This document shows positions 33,917 through 41,926 of a stretch of 51,935 nucleotides of DNA, in pieces. The notes below the pieces were generated by a model. It saw nothing but the letters and a program-made list of their open reading frames with translations, ran no database searches and had not been told where the DNA came from. The stretch is taken from contig NZ_PYOD01000025.1 of the NCBI RefSeq assembly GCF_003026285.1, positions 1 to 51,935 on the forward strand, written 5' to 3'. This DNA comes from Photobacterium profundum. GTDB taxonomy: Bacteria; Pseudomonadota; Gammaproteobacteria; Enterobacterales; Vibrionaceae. Each line of letters begins with the position of its first letter. Position 1 is the first letter of the stretch. The translations under genes and the position numbers were made by a program.

Positions 33917-34084
33917 CGTATTCTTTTGTTCATCCCGCCAAACTACAAGCTTAATGGTCAATTGAGCTGAAACTTTACGGCCCTAGCCCTAACTAAAAGT
34001 TATAAAACATTCTCATCTATTCTTTCTTGTTATTTCATTCTGTAGCTAATCTAACATAACGCAATGTATAGGGAACGTCGTGTC

Positions 34085-35902
34085 ATGTTACTTAAGGAAT
34101 TATCGGCTGTAGCCAGCCCACTCAATGATCAACAAATAGATCAGCTACAACAAGCCGCTGCTGAATCATCACCTCAGCAGCTTGCATGGATCAGTGGTTA
34201 CTTCTGGGGGCTAAGTCAAACTCAGGCTTCAACTCACCTTCAATCTGTATCACAGCCCAGCGTTGTTGACGTTGTACAGCCCGCTGGTAAATTAACCATT
34301 ATCTATGCGTCACAAACAGGTAATGCTAAAGGGGTTGCCGTTGCGCTAAAGGAAGAGGCGACTGTGGCGGGTATTGCGGTTGAGTTAGTCTCAGCAGGTG
34401 ATTACAAAGGTAAAAACTTCGCGAAAGAAACCCATGTCATTGTTATTGCTTCTACCCATGGTGAAGGCGAAGCACCTGATGATGCGATCGACTTACATGA
34501 ATTCTTACAGTCGAAGAAAGCCCCTAAACTGCCTAACCTACAATATGCCGTTATTGGCTTGGGTGACTCAAGTTATGAATTCTTCTGCCAAACGGCGAAA
34601 GACTTTGATAGTTACTTAAGCAAGCTTGGCGCTCAGCCTATGTTAGATCGCTTAGATTGTGATGTTGACTATGATGCACCTGCAGCGGAATGGCGAGTAA
34701 AGGCATTAGCCAAAGCTAAAGAGACATTATCAGCGAGTGATGCTGACGTTGTGCAGCTGCCTGTTACTCAATCTCAACAGGCTGTGTCGCAATACTCCAA
34801 GCAGAATCCATATGAAGCGACACTGCTGACTAGTCAGAAGATCACTGGTCGTAATTCTGGTAAAGATGTTCGCCATATAGAAATTGATTTAGAAGGTTCA
34901 GGCTTAACTTATCAAGCTGGTGATGCGCTAGGCGTATGGTATGAAAATAATCCTGAATTAGCGTTAGCCATTGCTGCCAAAGTGGGGCTGACAGGTGAAG
35001 AGCTGGTTGAGGTTGATGGTGAAAGCATTCAACTTGTAACGGCTTTAGTTAGCCAATATGAAATTACTTCCGCGAACCCACAGCTGGTGACGAAATTTGC
35101 TGCGCTTTCTGAGAGTAAAAAGTTAGAAAAGCTGGTGGCAGATAAAAATAAGCTTCGTGAATACTCGGGTAATACTCAAATCATTGATGTGTTAGCTGAA
35201 AAGAAAACCCAATTAAGTGCTGATCAACTTACTAATTTATTTCGTCGTTTAACGCCTCGTTTATATTCTATTTCTTCTAGTCAGGAAGAGGTGGGTGAAG
35301 AAGTTCACTTAACTGTTGGCGTTGTTGAATTCGAAAAAGGTGAAGAAAGCCGTCAAGGTGGCGCTTCTAGCTTCTTATCTCATCGTCTGGAAGAAGGCGC
35401 AGCGGTGAAAGTTTTTGTTGAAGAAAACAATAATTTTAAACTGCCTGCAGATGATAATACTCCGGTCATTATGATTGGTCCTGGTACCGGTATCGCCCCC
35501 TTCCGTGCATTTGTACAAGAGCGGGATAACCGAGAAGCTGAAGGTAAGAATTGGTTATTCTTTGGCGACCGTACATTTACCGATGATTTCTTGTATCAAG
35601 TCGAATGGCAAAAGTACCTGAAATCAGGCGTGGTACAGCAACTTGATGTGGCATTCAGTCGTGACCAAGCAGAGAAAATATACGTACAACACCGTGTGTT
35701 AGAGCATGCCGAGCAGGTATGGCAATGGTTACAAGACGGTGCACATGTTTATGTTTGTGGTGATATGAACCATATGGCGAAAGATGTCCACGACGCGTTA
35801 CTGACTGTGATTGAACAGCAAGGGAAGCAAAGCCGTGAACAGGCTGAACAATATTTAAATGAGCTACGTAAGAGCAAGCGTTATCAAAAGGATGTGTACT
35901 AA
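34085..35902 (+). CDS. cysJ: Sulfite reductase flavoprotein alpha subunit CysJ
   Basis: Passes electrons from NADPH via FAD and FMN to CysI. The 605-residue product has the flavodoxin domain (about 70-215, IIYASQTGNAKGVA), the FAD-binding domain (RLYSISSSQEEV) and the NADPH domain (GPGTGIAPFRAFVQER, YVCGDMNHMAKDV), ending KRYQKDVY as in E. coli CysJ. I start at ATG 34085 with TAGGGA 10 bases upstream; ATG 34064 lacks a site. Its stop overlaps the cysI start (TAATG). CysB control is expected from the family, but I could not point to a site. Confidence 0.96.
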   Translation: MLLKELSAVASPLNDQQIDQLQQAAAESSPQQLAWISGYFWGLSQTQASTHLQSVSQPSVVDVVQPAGKLTIIYASQTGNAKGVAVALKEEATVAGIAVELVSAGDYKGKNFAKETHVIVIASTHGEGEAPDDAIDLHEFLQSKKAPKLPNLQYAVIGLGDSSYEFFCQTAKDFDSYLSKLGAQPMLDRLDCDVDYDAPAAEWRVKALAKAKETLSASDADVVQLPVTQSQQAVSQYSKQNPYEATLLTSQKITGRNSGKDVRHIEIDLEGSGLTYQAGDALGVWYENNPELALAIAAKVGLTGEELVEVDGESIQLVTALVSQYEITSANPQLVTKFAALSESKKLEKLVADKNKLREYSGNTQIIDVLAEKKTQLSADQLTNLFRRLTPRLYSISSSQEEVGEEVHLTVGVVEFEKGEESRQGGASSFLSHRLEEGAAVKVFVEENNNFKLPADDNTPVIMIGPGTGIAPFRAFVQERDNREAEGKNWLFFGDRTFTDDFLYQVEWQKYLKSGVVQQLDVAFSRDQAEKIYVQHRVLEHAEQVWQWLQDGAHVYVCGDMNHMAKDVHDALLTVIEQQGKQSREQAEQYLNELRKSKRYQKDVY

Positions 35903-37593
35903 TGACTGAACAAAAACTATCAGATAACGAACGTCTAAAACGTGAAAGTAATTTCTTACGTGGCACCATTGCTGATGATCTTCAAGACCGTATTACTGGT
36001 GGCTTTACGGCTGATAACTTCCAGTTAATTCGCTTTCATGGCATGTATCAACAAGATGATCGTGATATTCGTGCTGAGCGTGCAAAGCAAAAGTTAGAGC
36101 CTTTGCACAATGTGATGCTGCGTGCGCGTATGCCCGGTGGCATCATTACTCCAACACAGTGGCTAGCAATCGATAAGTTTGCTGAAGAAAGCAGTTTATA
36201 CGGCAGTATTCGTTTAACAACTCGTCAAACATTTCAGTTTCATGGTGTGTTGAAACCCAATATTAAGTTGATGCATCAAACACTGAACAGCATAGGCATT
36301 GATTCAATTGCGACTGCTGGAGACGTGAACCGTAACGTACTTTGTACCACTAACCCGATTGAATCTGAATTACATCAAGAAGCGTATGAGTGGGCAAAAA
36401 AGATCAGTGAACACTTACTGCCTAAAACCCGTGCGTATGCTGAAATTTGGCTCGATGGTGAAAAGGTCGAAGGGGGAGATGAAGAGCCTATTTTAGGCAG
36501 CAATTATCTACCTCGTAAATTTAAGACGACGGTGGTGATCCCGCCACAGAATGATGTTGATGTGCATGCCAATGACCTTAACTTCATTGCGATTGCTGAT
36601 AATGGCAAGCTCGTCGGCTTTAATGTGTTGGTCGGTGGTGGTTTAGCCATGACTCATGGTGATAAAACGACGTACCCACGTCGTGCCGATGACTTTGGTT
36701 TTATCCCTTTGGCTAACACGCTTGATATAGCTGCTGCGGTAGTTACGACGCAGCGTGATTGGGGTAACCGTTCTAACCGTAAAAATGCGAAAACTAAATA
36801 CACCTTAGATCGTGTTGGGGTTGATGTTTTTAAGGCGGAAGTTGAAAAGCGCGCTGGCATTGCCTTTGAAGCGACTCGTCCTTATGAATTTACTGACCGT
36901 GGCGATCGTATTGGTTGGGTTGAAGGCATCGACGGTAAGCACCATTTAGCGTTATTTATCGAAAATGGTCGCTTGTTAGATACTCCAGGAAAACCGCTGA
37001 AAACAGGTGTCGCTGAAATTGCCAAAATTCATAAAGGTGATTTCCGCATGACGGCGAATCAAAACTTAATTGTGGCAGGTGTACCTGCGGCAGATAAGAA
37101 TAAGATCGAGCAGATCGCTCGCGATCATGGCTTGATCGATGATGGTGTCAGTGAGCAGCGTAAAAATTCGATGGCGTGTGTGGCTTTCCCTACGTGTCCA
37201 TTAGCGATGGCAGAAGCCGAGCGTTTTTTACCTGACTTTGTTACGGATGTCGAAGGTGTGTTAGCCAAGCATGGCCTTGCAGAAGACGACAATATCATCT
37301 TGCGTGTAACGGGCTGTCCGAATGGCTGTGGTCGTGCCATGTTGGCTGAGATCGGTTTAGTAGGTAAAGCTCCAGGTCGTTATAACGTGCACCTTGGCGG
37401 AAATCGTAACGGTACTCGTGTTCCTAAAATGTACCGTGAAAACATAACAGTGCCACAAATCATGGATGAAATTGATCTGCTTGTTGGTCGCTGGGCTAAT
37501 GAACGTGAAGACGGCGAAGACTTTGGCGATTTTACTGTTCGTGCAGGCATTATTGAACCCGTTCTAGTATCTAAGAGAGATTTTTATGCCTAA
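35902..37593 (+). CDS. cysI: Sulfite reductase hemoprotein beta subunit CysI
   Basis: Six-electron reduction of sulfite to sulfide at a siroheme coupled to a 4Fe-4S cluster. The 563-residue product (E. coli 570) has the substrate-binding arginines in SIRLTTRQTFQFHG and the four cluster cysteines in ACVAFPTCPLAMAEAE and VTGCPNGCGRAML. It lies between cysJ (1-base overlap) and cysH (8-base overlap), so translation is coupled along cysJIH. Confidence 0.97.
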   Translation: MTEQKLSDNERLKRESNFLRGTIADDLQDRITGGFTADNFQLIRFHGMYQQDDRDIRAERAKQKLEPLHNVMLRARMPGGIITPTQWLAIDKFAEESSLYGSIRLTTRQTFQFHGVLKPNIKLMHQTLNSIGIDSIATAGDVNRNVLCTTNPIESELHQEAYEWAKKISEHLLPKTRAYAEIWLDGEKVEGGDEEPILGSNYLPRKFKTTVVIPPQNDVDVHANDLNFIAIADNGKLVGFNVLVGGGLAMTHGDKTTYPRRADDFGFIPLANTLDIAAAVVTTQRDWGNRSNRKNAKTKYTLDRVGVDVFKAEVEKRAGIAFEATRPYEFTDRGDRIGWVEGIDGKHHLALFIENGRLLDTPGKPLKTGVAEIAKIHKGDFRMTANQNLIVAGVPAADKNKIEQIARDHGLIDDGVSEQRKNSMACVAFPTCPLAMAEAERFLPDFVTDVEGVLAKHGLAEDDNIILRVTGCPNGCGRAMLAEIGLVGKAPGRYNVHLGGNRNGTRVPKMYRENITVPQIMDEIDLLVGRWANEREDGEDFGDFTVRAGIIEPVLVSKRDFYA

Positions 37594-38347
37594 CTATGCA
37601 TTAGCAGATTTACTGGAAAAAACGAAGATAGAACAGATCCTTCAATTGGCTGAGATTAATGCTGAACTTGAAGCGCTTTCTGCACAGGAAAGAGTACGTT
37701 GGGCACTGGCGAATCTTGGTAGTGAATTTGCCCTTGCGTCTAGTTTTGGTATTCAATCTGCTGTGATGTTGCATTTGGTCACGAATGAATCCCCTAAAGT
37801 CCCAGTTATTTTAACGGACACGGGGTATTTGTTTCCTGAAACCTATCAATTCATTGATCTGCTGACTCGCCGTTTATCGTTAAACCTTTATGTGTACCGT
37901 TCAGAAGTAAGCTCTGCATGGCAAGAGGCACGATACGGTAGGTTGTGGGAGCAAGGGGTTGACGGTATTAAACAATATAACCGCTTGAATAAAGTCGAAC
38001 CTATGCGACGCGCATTAGATGAATTGAATGTAAGCGCATGGTTTTCAGGATTACGTCGTGAACAATCAAGTTCTCGTGCATCATTGCCGGTGTTGGCGAT
38101 TCAAAACGGTGTATTTAAATTCTTGCCTCTTATCGATTGGACGGATCATGATATCGAGCAATACTTGAATCAATATGACCTTCCTTATCATCCTCTTCGT
38201 GATGAAGGCTACCTTTCTATGGGGGATACACATACGACTAAAAAGTGGGAGCCTGGAATGACGGAAGAAGAAACCCGTTTCTTTGGTTTAAAGCGAGAGT
38301 GTGGTTTACATGAAGAAGATGCGGAATCGGATGGATCTGGTATTTAA
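37586..38347 (+). CDS. cysH: PAPS reductase CysH
   Basis: Thioredoxin-dependent reduction of 3'-phosphoadenylyl sulfate to sulfite. The 253-residue product has the PP-loop region LASSFGIQSAVML, VILTDTGYLFPETYQF, the GLRREQSSSRA arginine motif and the single catalytic cysteine in KRECGLHEE. It lacks the paired CC motifs of APS reductases, so PAPS is the substrate, consistent with cysC being present. Length is 9 residues above E. coli CysH. Last gene of cysJIH. Confidence 0.96.
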   Translation: MPNYALADLLEKTKIEQILQLAEINAELEALSAQERVRWALANLGSEFALASSFGIQSAVMLHLVTNESPKVPVILTDTGYLFPETYQFIDLLTRRLSLNLYVYRSEVSSAWQEARYGRLWEQGVDGIKQYNRLNKVEPMRRALDELNVSAWFSGLRREQSSSRASLPVLAIQNGVFKFLPLIDWTDHDIEQYLNQYDLPYHPLRDEGYLSMGDTHTTKKWEPGMTEEETRFFGLKRECGLHEEDAESDGSGI

Positions 38348-38375
38348 TCGTTAATGTGTAATATTTGCTTACTGT

Positions 38376-38412
38376 AAAAAAGCCTTACCTATTAGTAGAT
38401 AAGGCTTTTTTT
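38376..38412 (+). terminator. Rho-independent terminator of cysJIH
   Basis: AAAAAAGCCTTA pairs with TAAGGCTTTTTTT around an inner small stem CTA/TAG. The A and T tracts allow use in both directions. Confidence 0.88.
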
Positions 38413-38490
38413 ATGTCATTATTTTACGTGTTCATGACAAGATACAATATTTTACTTGTATGATTTTGACGTGATTTTTTTTGGATATGA

Positions 38491-38982
38491 TTAACTTGTA
38501 GGACTCCACACTTTACCTAAGGATTCAACCAGCCCAGCACTTGCACCTTGATCACCCACGAATTGTAGAACAACAGGTATAAATTGGCTGACCATGCTAG
38601 CATCCATACCAAGTGCAGAGAAAACTTGATTTAACCCCTCGGTGTTACCAAGTAGGCTGCCTAACCCTGCAGGAATAGCACTGGTTAGAGCATCACTGCC
38701 GGGGATCATATTGGCCAGTTCAGTGGCTTGATCGCCTGAAAGTTGGCTGCTAGCCATAGAGAGAAGTGCACCTGCACCGCCGGCTGCTTGTTCTGGTGAA
38801 ACGCCAAGCTGTCCTGCGAGCAACTCTGTAAGAGGGTTCGTTGCAACTGATGCTTGTTCTTCATCGCCGCCACCAAAAATGTCAGAGAGACTAAATGCCA
38901 TACTGACTTGGCTGGAAACCAGTAGAACGAAAAGTGTTGTAAAACTGAAAATACGGCGGGTTATTTTTTGAATGTTATCCAT
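38491..38982 (-). CDS. DUF2780 exported protein
   Basis: A 163-residue protein with a signal peptide (hydrophobic core IFSFTTLFVLLVSSQVSMA) and a mature part rich in Ala, Gly, Ser and Leu: NPLTELLAGQLGVSPEQAAGG and GSLLGNTEGLNQVFSALGMD. This is the DUF2780 pattern. Function unknown; it appears helical and low in charge, probably periplasmic or surface-associated. SD AGGAG lies just before the start on the minus strand. Monocistronic between cysH and fklB. Confidence 0.8.
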   Translation of the reverse strand: MDNIQKITRRIFSFTTLFVLLVSSQVSMAFSLSDIFGGGDEEQASVATNPLTELLAGQLGVSPEQAAGGAGALLSMASSQLSGDQATELANMIPGSDALTSAIPAGLGSLLGNTEGLNQVFSALGMDASMVSQFIPVVLQFVGDQGASAGLVESLGKVWSPTS

Positions 38983-39158
38983 GTCATTCTCCTGATAGGT
39001 TCCTCATAATCCTAGTGGAGAAAGTGTGAAAGTTATAATTAATATAGCTTAAATGTGATTTACTAGAAGGGCAAAGTAGAGCGAGGGAATAAGAAGACAA
39101 AACAATGTGAACACTGTCTCGTCTTCTTTGTAATCTACTGGAAGTTACCGAGGGGAAC

Positions 39159-39779
39159 TTACAGGATGTCTAGTAATTCAACTTCGAATACTAGCGCTGC
39201 GTATGGAGGAATAGCAGCACCTGCGCCACGTTCGCCATATGCAAGATCTTGAGGGATACATAGTTTCCACTTAGAACCAACAGGCATCATCTGTAGAGCT
39301 TCAACCCAACCAGCGATTACGCCAGTTACAGGGAACTCAGCAGGTTGGCCGCGAGTTACTGAGCTATCGAATACAGTACCGTCAGTTAGCTCACCGTGGT
39401 AGTGAACACGTACTTGCTTGTCAGAAGTAGGGATTTCGCCGTTACCTTCAACAAGAACTTCAAACTGAAGACCAGACTCAGTTACTGTTACTTCTGAGCG
39501 TAGTGCGTTATCTTTTAGGAAAGCTTCACCGTCAGCAGCTGCAACTTTAGCTTGCTCTTGACGAGCAGCATCAGCAGTAGTGTGAAGCTCACGAAGTGCA
39601 TTGTTGATTTCATCAACTTCGATTTCTGGCATGTCGCCAGTTAATGAAGTTGCGATACCTTTAGCAATAGCAGCAACGTTAAGGCCTTCAAGACCACTTT
39701 GTGCTAGTTGTTGGCCCATTTGTAGACCAATACCGTAGCTTGCTTTAGTTTCAACTGTATCTAGTTTAACGTCAGACAT
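39159..39779 (-). CDS. fklB: FKBP-type peptidyl-prolyl isomerase FklB
   Basis: Catalyses cis-trans isomerisation of proline peptide bonds; cytoplasmic FKBP22 type. The 206-residue product has an N-terminal dimerisation helix region (TVETKASYGIGLQMGQQLAQ) and a C-terminal FKBP domain (about 95-206: VRVHYHGELTDGTVFDSS, AYGERGAGAAIPPYAALVFE), aligning with E. coli FklB. I use ATG 39779 (MSDVKLDTVE) because AAGAG is 9 bases upstream; the ATG three codons earlier abuts it. Divergent from oapA/ytfB, as in E. coli. Confidence 0.94.
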   Translation of the reverse strand: MSDVKLDTVETKASYGIGLQMGQQLAQSGLEGLNVAAIAKGIATSLTGDMPEIEVDEINNALRELHTTADAARQEQAKVAAADGEAFLKDNALRSEVTVTESGLQFEVLVEGNGEIPTSDKQVRVHYHGELTDGTVFDSSVTRGQPAEFPVTGVIAGWVEALQMMPVGSKWKLCIPQDLAYGERGAGAAIPPYAALVFEVELLDIL

Positions 39780-39902
39780 TTTTGTCATCTCTTAATGTAG
39801 AGTGAATTAAAGCAGGAAGGATAACAGTTTCGACCCCACTGGGTAAATGTTTGAATTAGTATTCCGTGATTGTGTGGCTTAAGAAGCTCGGGAGTGTTGT
39901 AT

Positions 39903-40610
39903 ATGGGACAGGCCAAACGCCGTTCAGTGAAGAAAAGTGAATTTAAACTACCTGAATTTTCTTTTGATAAAGTGAATTTCAGTAAAGTAAAAACCTCATT
40001 ACTAGAGAAAATGACGCCACTAGTAAATAGGTGGCAGCAATTTCCTGTTTTACACCGTCGTGTACTATTGGTTCTTGTTCCTGGTGTGTTAGTGCTGCTT
40101 ATGCTTCCCACAACAGAGCAACTTAATAATGACATTGGAGTACAAGATACCTCTGTTCGACGAGATATTGCGTTAAACATTACCAGTGAAGAAATGACAA
40201 CAAGCGAAGAAGCTGCGCAGTTTGAAGAGCCTGTTGAAAAACGAGTTCGTGCTATTACAAATAAGATTCAGCCATTAAATACCGTTAAACCTAAGGCTGC
40301 TGTTGTATCACCGTCTGCGTCAGTAAAGACAACGAAGAGTTCTATTTCGAGTGAGTGGGCAAAACACCAAGTGCAGAAAGGTGAAACCCTATCGAATATC
40401 TTCCGCGAAAAGTCACTGCCGTTATCGGATTTATATGCAGTTGCCGCAATAGAAGGGGAAGGTAAGCCATTAAGTCAGATTAAATCAGGGCAATGGTTGC
40501 GTTATAAGCAAACCCCAGATGGTAAACTCGATGCGCTGCAGATTGAAAGTAGTGCTGGTTCTACGATGTATTTCCGTCGTTCTGATGGAAGTTTTGCGCG
40601 TGGGAAGTAG
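39903..40610 (+). CDS. OapA/YtfB-family envelope protein with LysM-like domain
   Basis: A 235-residue inner-membrane protein: basic cytoplasmic N-terminus (MGQAKRRSVKK), one membrane helix about 55-72 (RVLLVLVPGVLVLLMLP), a long polar linker, and a C-terminal OapA/LysM-like domain (about 145-235: HQVQKGETLSNIFREKSLPLSDLYAVAAIEG region). E. coli YtfB has this layout, sits next to fklB, binds glycans and localises to the septum; Haemophilus OapA affects colony opacity. The start at 39903 follows that N-terminal pattern; the frame is open to 39870. Confidence 0.85.
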   Translation: MGQAKRRSVKKSEFKLPEFSFDKVNFSKVKTSLLEKMTPLVNRWQQFPVLHRRVLLVLVPGVLVLLMLPTTEQLNNDIGVQDTSVRRDIALNITSEEMTTSEEAAQFEEPVEKRVRAITNKIQPLNTVKPKAAVVSPSASVKTTKSSISSEWAKHQVQKGETLSNIFREKSLPLSDLYAVAAIEGEGKPLSQIKSGQWLRYKQTPDGKLDALQIESSAGSTMYFRRSDGSFARGK

Positions 40611-40635
40611 TCTATAACCGTCAGTCTCTCTGCAT

Positions 40636-40663
40636 AAAAAAGGTCACATTGGTGACCTTTTTT
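40636..40663 (+). terminator. Terminator between oapA and elaA
   Basis: Stem AAAAAAGGTCAC/GTGACCTTTTTT with ATTG loop. The symmetric A and T tracts suit both convergent genes. Confidence 0.9.
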
Positions 40664-40704
40664 ATATGGGAACACGAATAAATAGCGATGCTTAATTCGT
40701 GGGA

Positions 40705-41157
40705 TTAGCTTTTCGTTAAACGCATATCAACATGTGGAATATCATCTTCTAAGTACATGGTTGAAATTACGTTGAAACCATGCTGCTTGTAATAAGCTTG
40801 TAAGTGCTCTTGTGCACCAATATCGATATCTTGTTTTGGCCAAAGCAATTCGGCATGCTCAAGACCTTGTATTAATAACTGATGCCCAATACCTGTACCT
40901 CGCGCGGAATCTGAGGTAGCCACACGGCCCATGCTGACATTATCGTAAGTTGTACCTGCAGGTAATAAACGGAGATAAGCGACTAATTCATCATTTTTAT
41001 AACCAAGTAAGTGATGAGTGCCGTCTCTTCGGTCGAGGTTATCGAGATCATGGAAAGGGCAATTTTGTTCAACAACGAAAATGTCGATCCGCAGTTTAAT
41101 CAGGTCGTACAGCTGGTCTGTTGATAATTGATTGAAAGAAAGGCATTGCCACTGCAT
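40705..41157 (-). CDS. elaA: GNAT N-acetyltransferase, ElaA family
   Basis: A 150-residue acetyl-CoA-dependent acyltransferase of unknown substrate. It has the ElaA-specific start (LRIDIFVVEQNCPFHDLDNLD), GRVATSDSARGTGIGHQLL (acetyl-CoA loop, R-x-x-G-x-G/A variant) and IGAQEHLQAYYKQHGF, aligning over its length with E. coli ElaA (153). It lies 103 bases after the Crp/Fnr-type gene on the same strand; a 14-base palindrome lies in that gap. Confidence 0.88.
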   Translation of the reverse strand: MQWQCLSFNQLSTDQLYDLIKLRIDIFVVEQNCPFHDLDNLDRRDGTHHLLGYKNDELVAYLRLLPAGTTYDNVSMGRVATSDSARGTGIGHQLLIQGLEHAELLWPKQDIDIGAQEHLQAYYKQHGFNVISTMYLEDDIPHVDMRLTKS

Positions 41158-41222
41158 ACGTTTTACTCCTGGATGAGGCTATTAGATAATCGAGATAGAT
41201 ATCTATAAGGTAATGGTTTCGT

Positions 41223-41248
41223 GGCGGCTCCGCCTTAACAATTGTTAA
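41223..41248. promoter_or_regulatory. GC hairpin plus 14-base palindrome upstream of elaA
   Basis: GGCGG-CT-CCGCC at 41223-41234 is followed at once by the perfect palindrome TTAACAATTGTTAA at 41235-41248. It lies between the stop of the Crp/Fnr-type gene and the start of elaA and could be an operator for that regulator. Confidence 0.4.
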
Positions 41249-41260
41249 TATATCCTGTGA

Positions 41261-41827
41261 TTATTCTTCATTTATACGCTTTTTTATACGGCTTAAGCTT
41301 ATCGGGCTAATGCCAAGGTAAGACGCCAATTGATAATCTGTTATACGCTCTAATAAAGCAGGGAAATTTTCACTAAAGAGTTTGAAGCGTTCTTCAGGTG
41401 TATGCATTAACATAAAACGCTCTTTCTGTTCTTTGTAGATTAACTGGCGTTCAATAAGCTTGATGTAAAGAGGATTATTTTGCTCTCGCCATTCCTGTAA
41501 TAATTGGATTGGTAAAGAAAGCAACTGGCAGGCAGACAATGTTTCTAATAAAAAAGGCGATGCTTGATGGGTTATAAGGCTTTCAAACCCTAATAAAACG
41601 TCCTGATCCCAATAAAACTCTTTGCTGAATTGATTGCCGTCTTCTGTTAAATAACATGCATGACAAACCCCATCGAGTAAAAAGAAGCAATGTTCTGAAT
41701 ACTCGCCTTGATTGAGTAATATATGGCGAGTGGGAAGTTCTAATAACTTAGCCTGTTCTGATATGTAGTGCGCTTGCTCGCTGGTGGCACCTAGCTGTTG
41801 TAAAAACTGGTTTAGTGCTTCTTTCAT
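41261..41827 (-). CDS. Crp/Fnr-family transcriptional regulator
   Basis: A 188-residue regulator. The N-terminal cyclic-nucleotide-binding-like barrel (about 20-125: ELPTRHILLNQGEYSEHCFFLLDGVCH) lacks the Arg-Ser pocket and the phosphate-cassette pattern of true cAMP receptors, so the ligand is unknown. The C-terminus has a short helix-turn-helix (ITDYQLASYLGISPISLSRIKKR, about 162-183). It belongs to the small group of Bacteroidetes-like Crp/Fnr proteins often found in vibrios. It is flanked by cpdB and elaA on the same strand; targets unknown. Confidence 0.8.
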   Translation of the reverse strand: MKEALNQFLQQLGATSEQAHYISEQAKLLELPTRHILLNQGEYSEHCFFLLDGVCHACYLTEDGNQFSKEFYWDQDVLLGFESLITHQASPFLLETLSACQLLSLPIQLLQEWREQNNPLYIKLIERQLIYKEQKERFMLMHTPEERFKLFSENFPALLERITDYQLASYLGISPISLSRIKKRINEE

Positions 41828-41865
41828 ATTAATATCGATTCATTTTTCTTTTTAAGCATCATAGC

Positions 41866-41895
41866 AAAAAAATACCGCAGCCTAAGCCGCGGTAT
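41866..41895 (-). terminator. Rho-independent terminator of cpdB
   Basis: Stem ATACCGC/GCGGTAT (41872-41878 and 41889-41895), followed on the minus strand by seven Ts. Confidence 0.85.
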
Positions 41896-41926
41896 ATCTA
41901 TATCTTCATTTTATGATAAATGGTGC

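Noticed and set aside
39785..40180. 131-residue frame antisense to oapA
   Set aside because: Its start lies inside the oapA coding region and its composition is that of a shadow frame.
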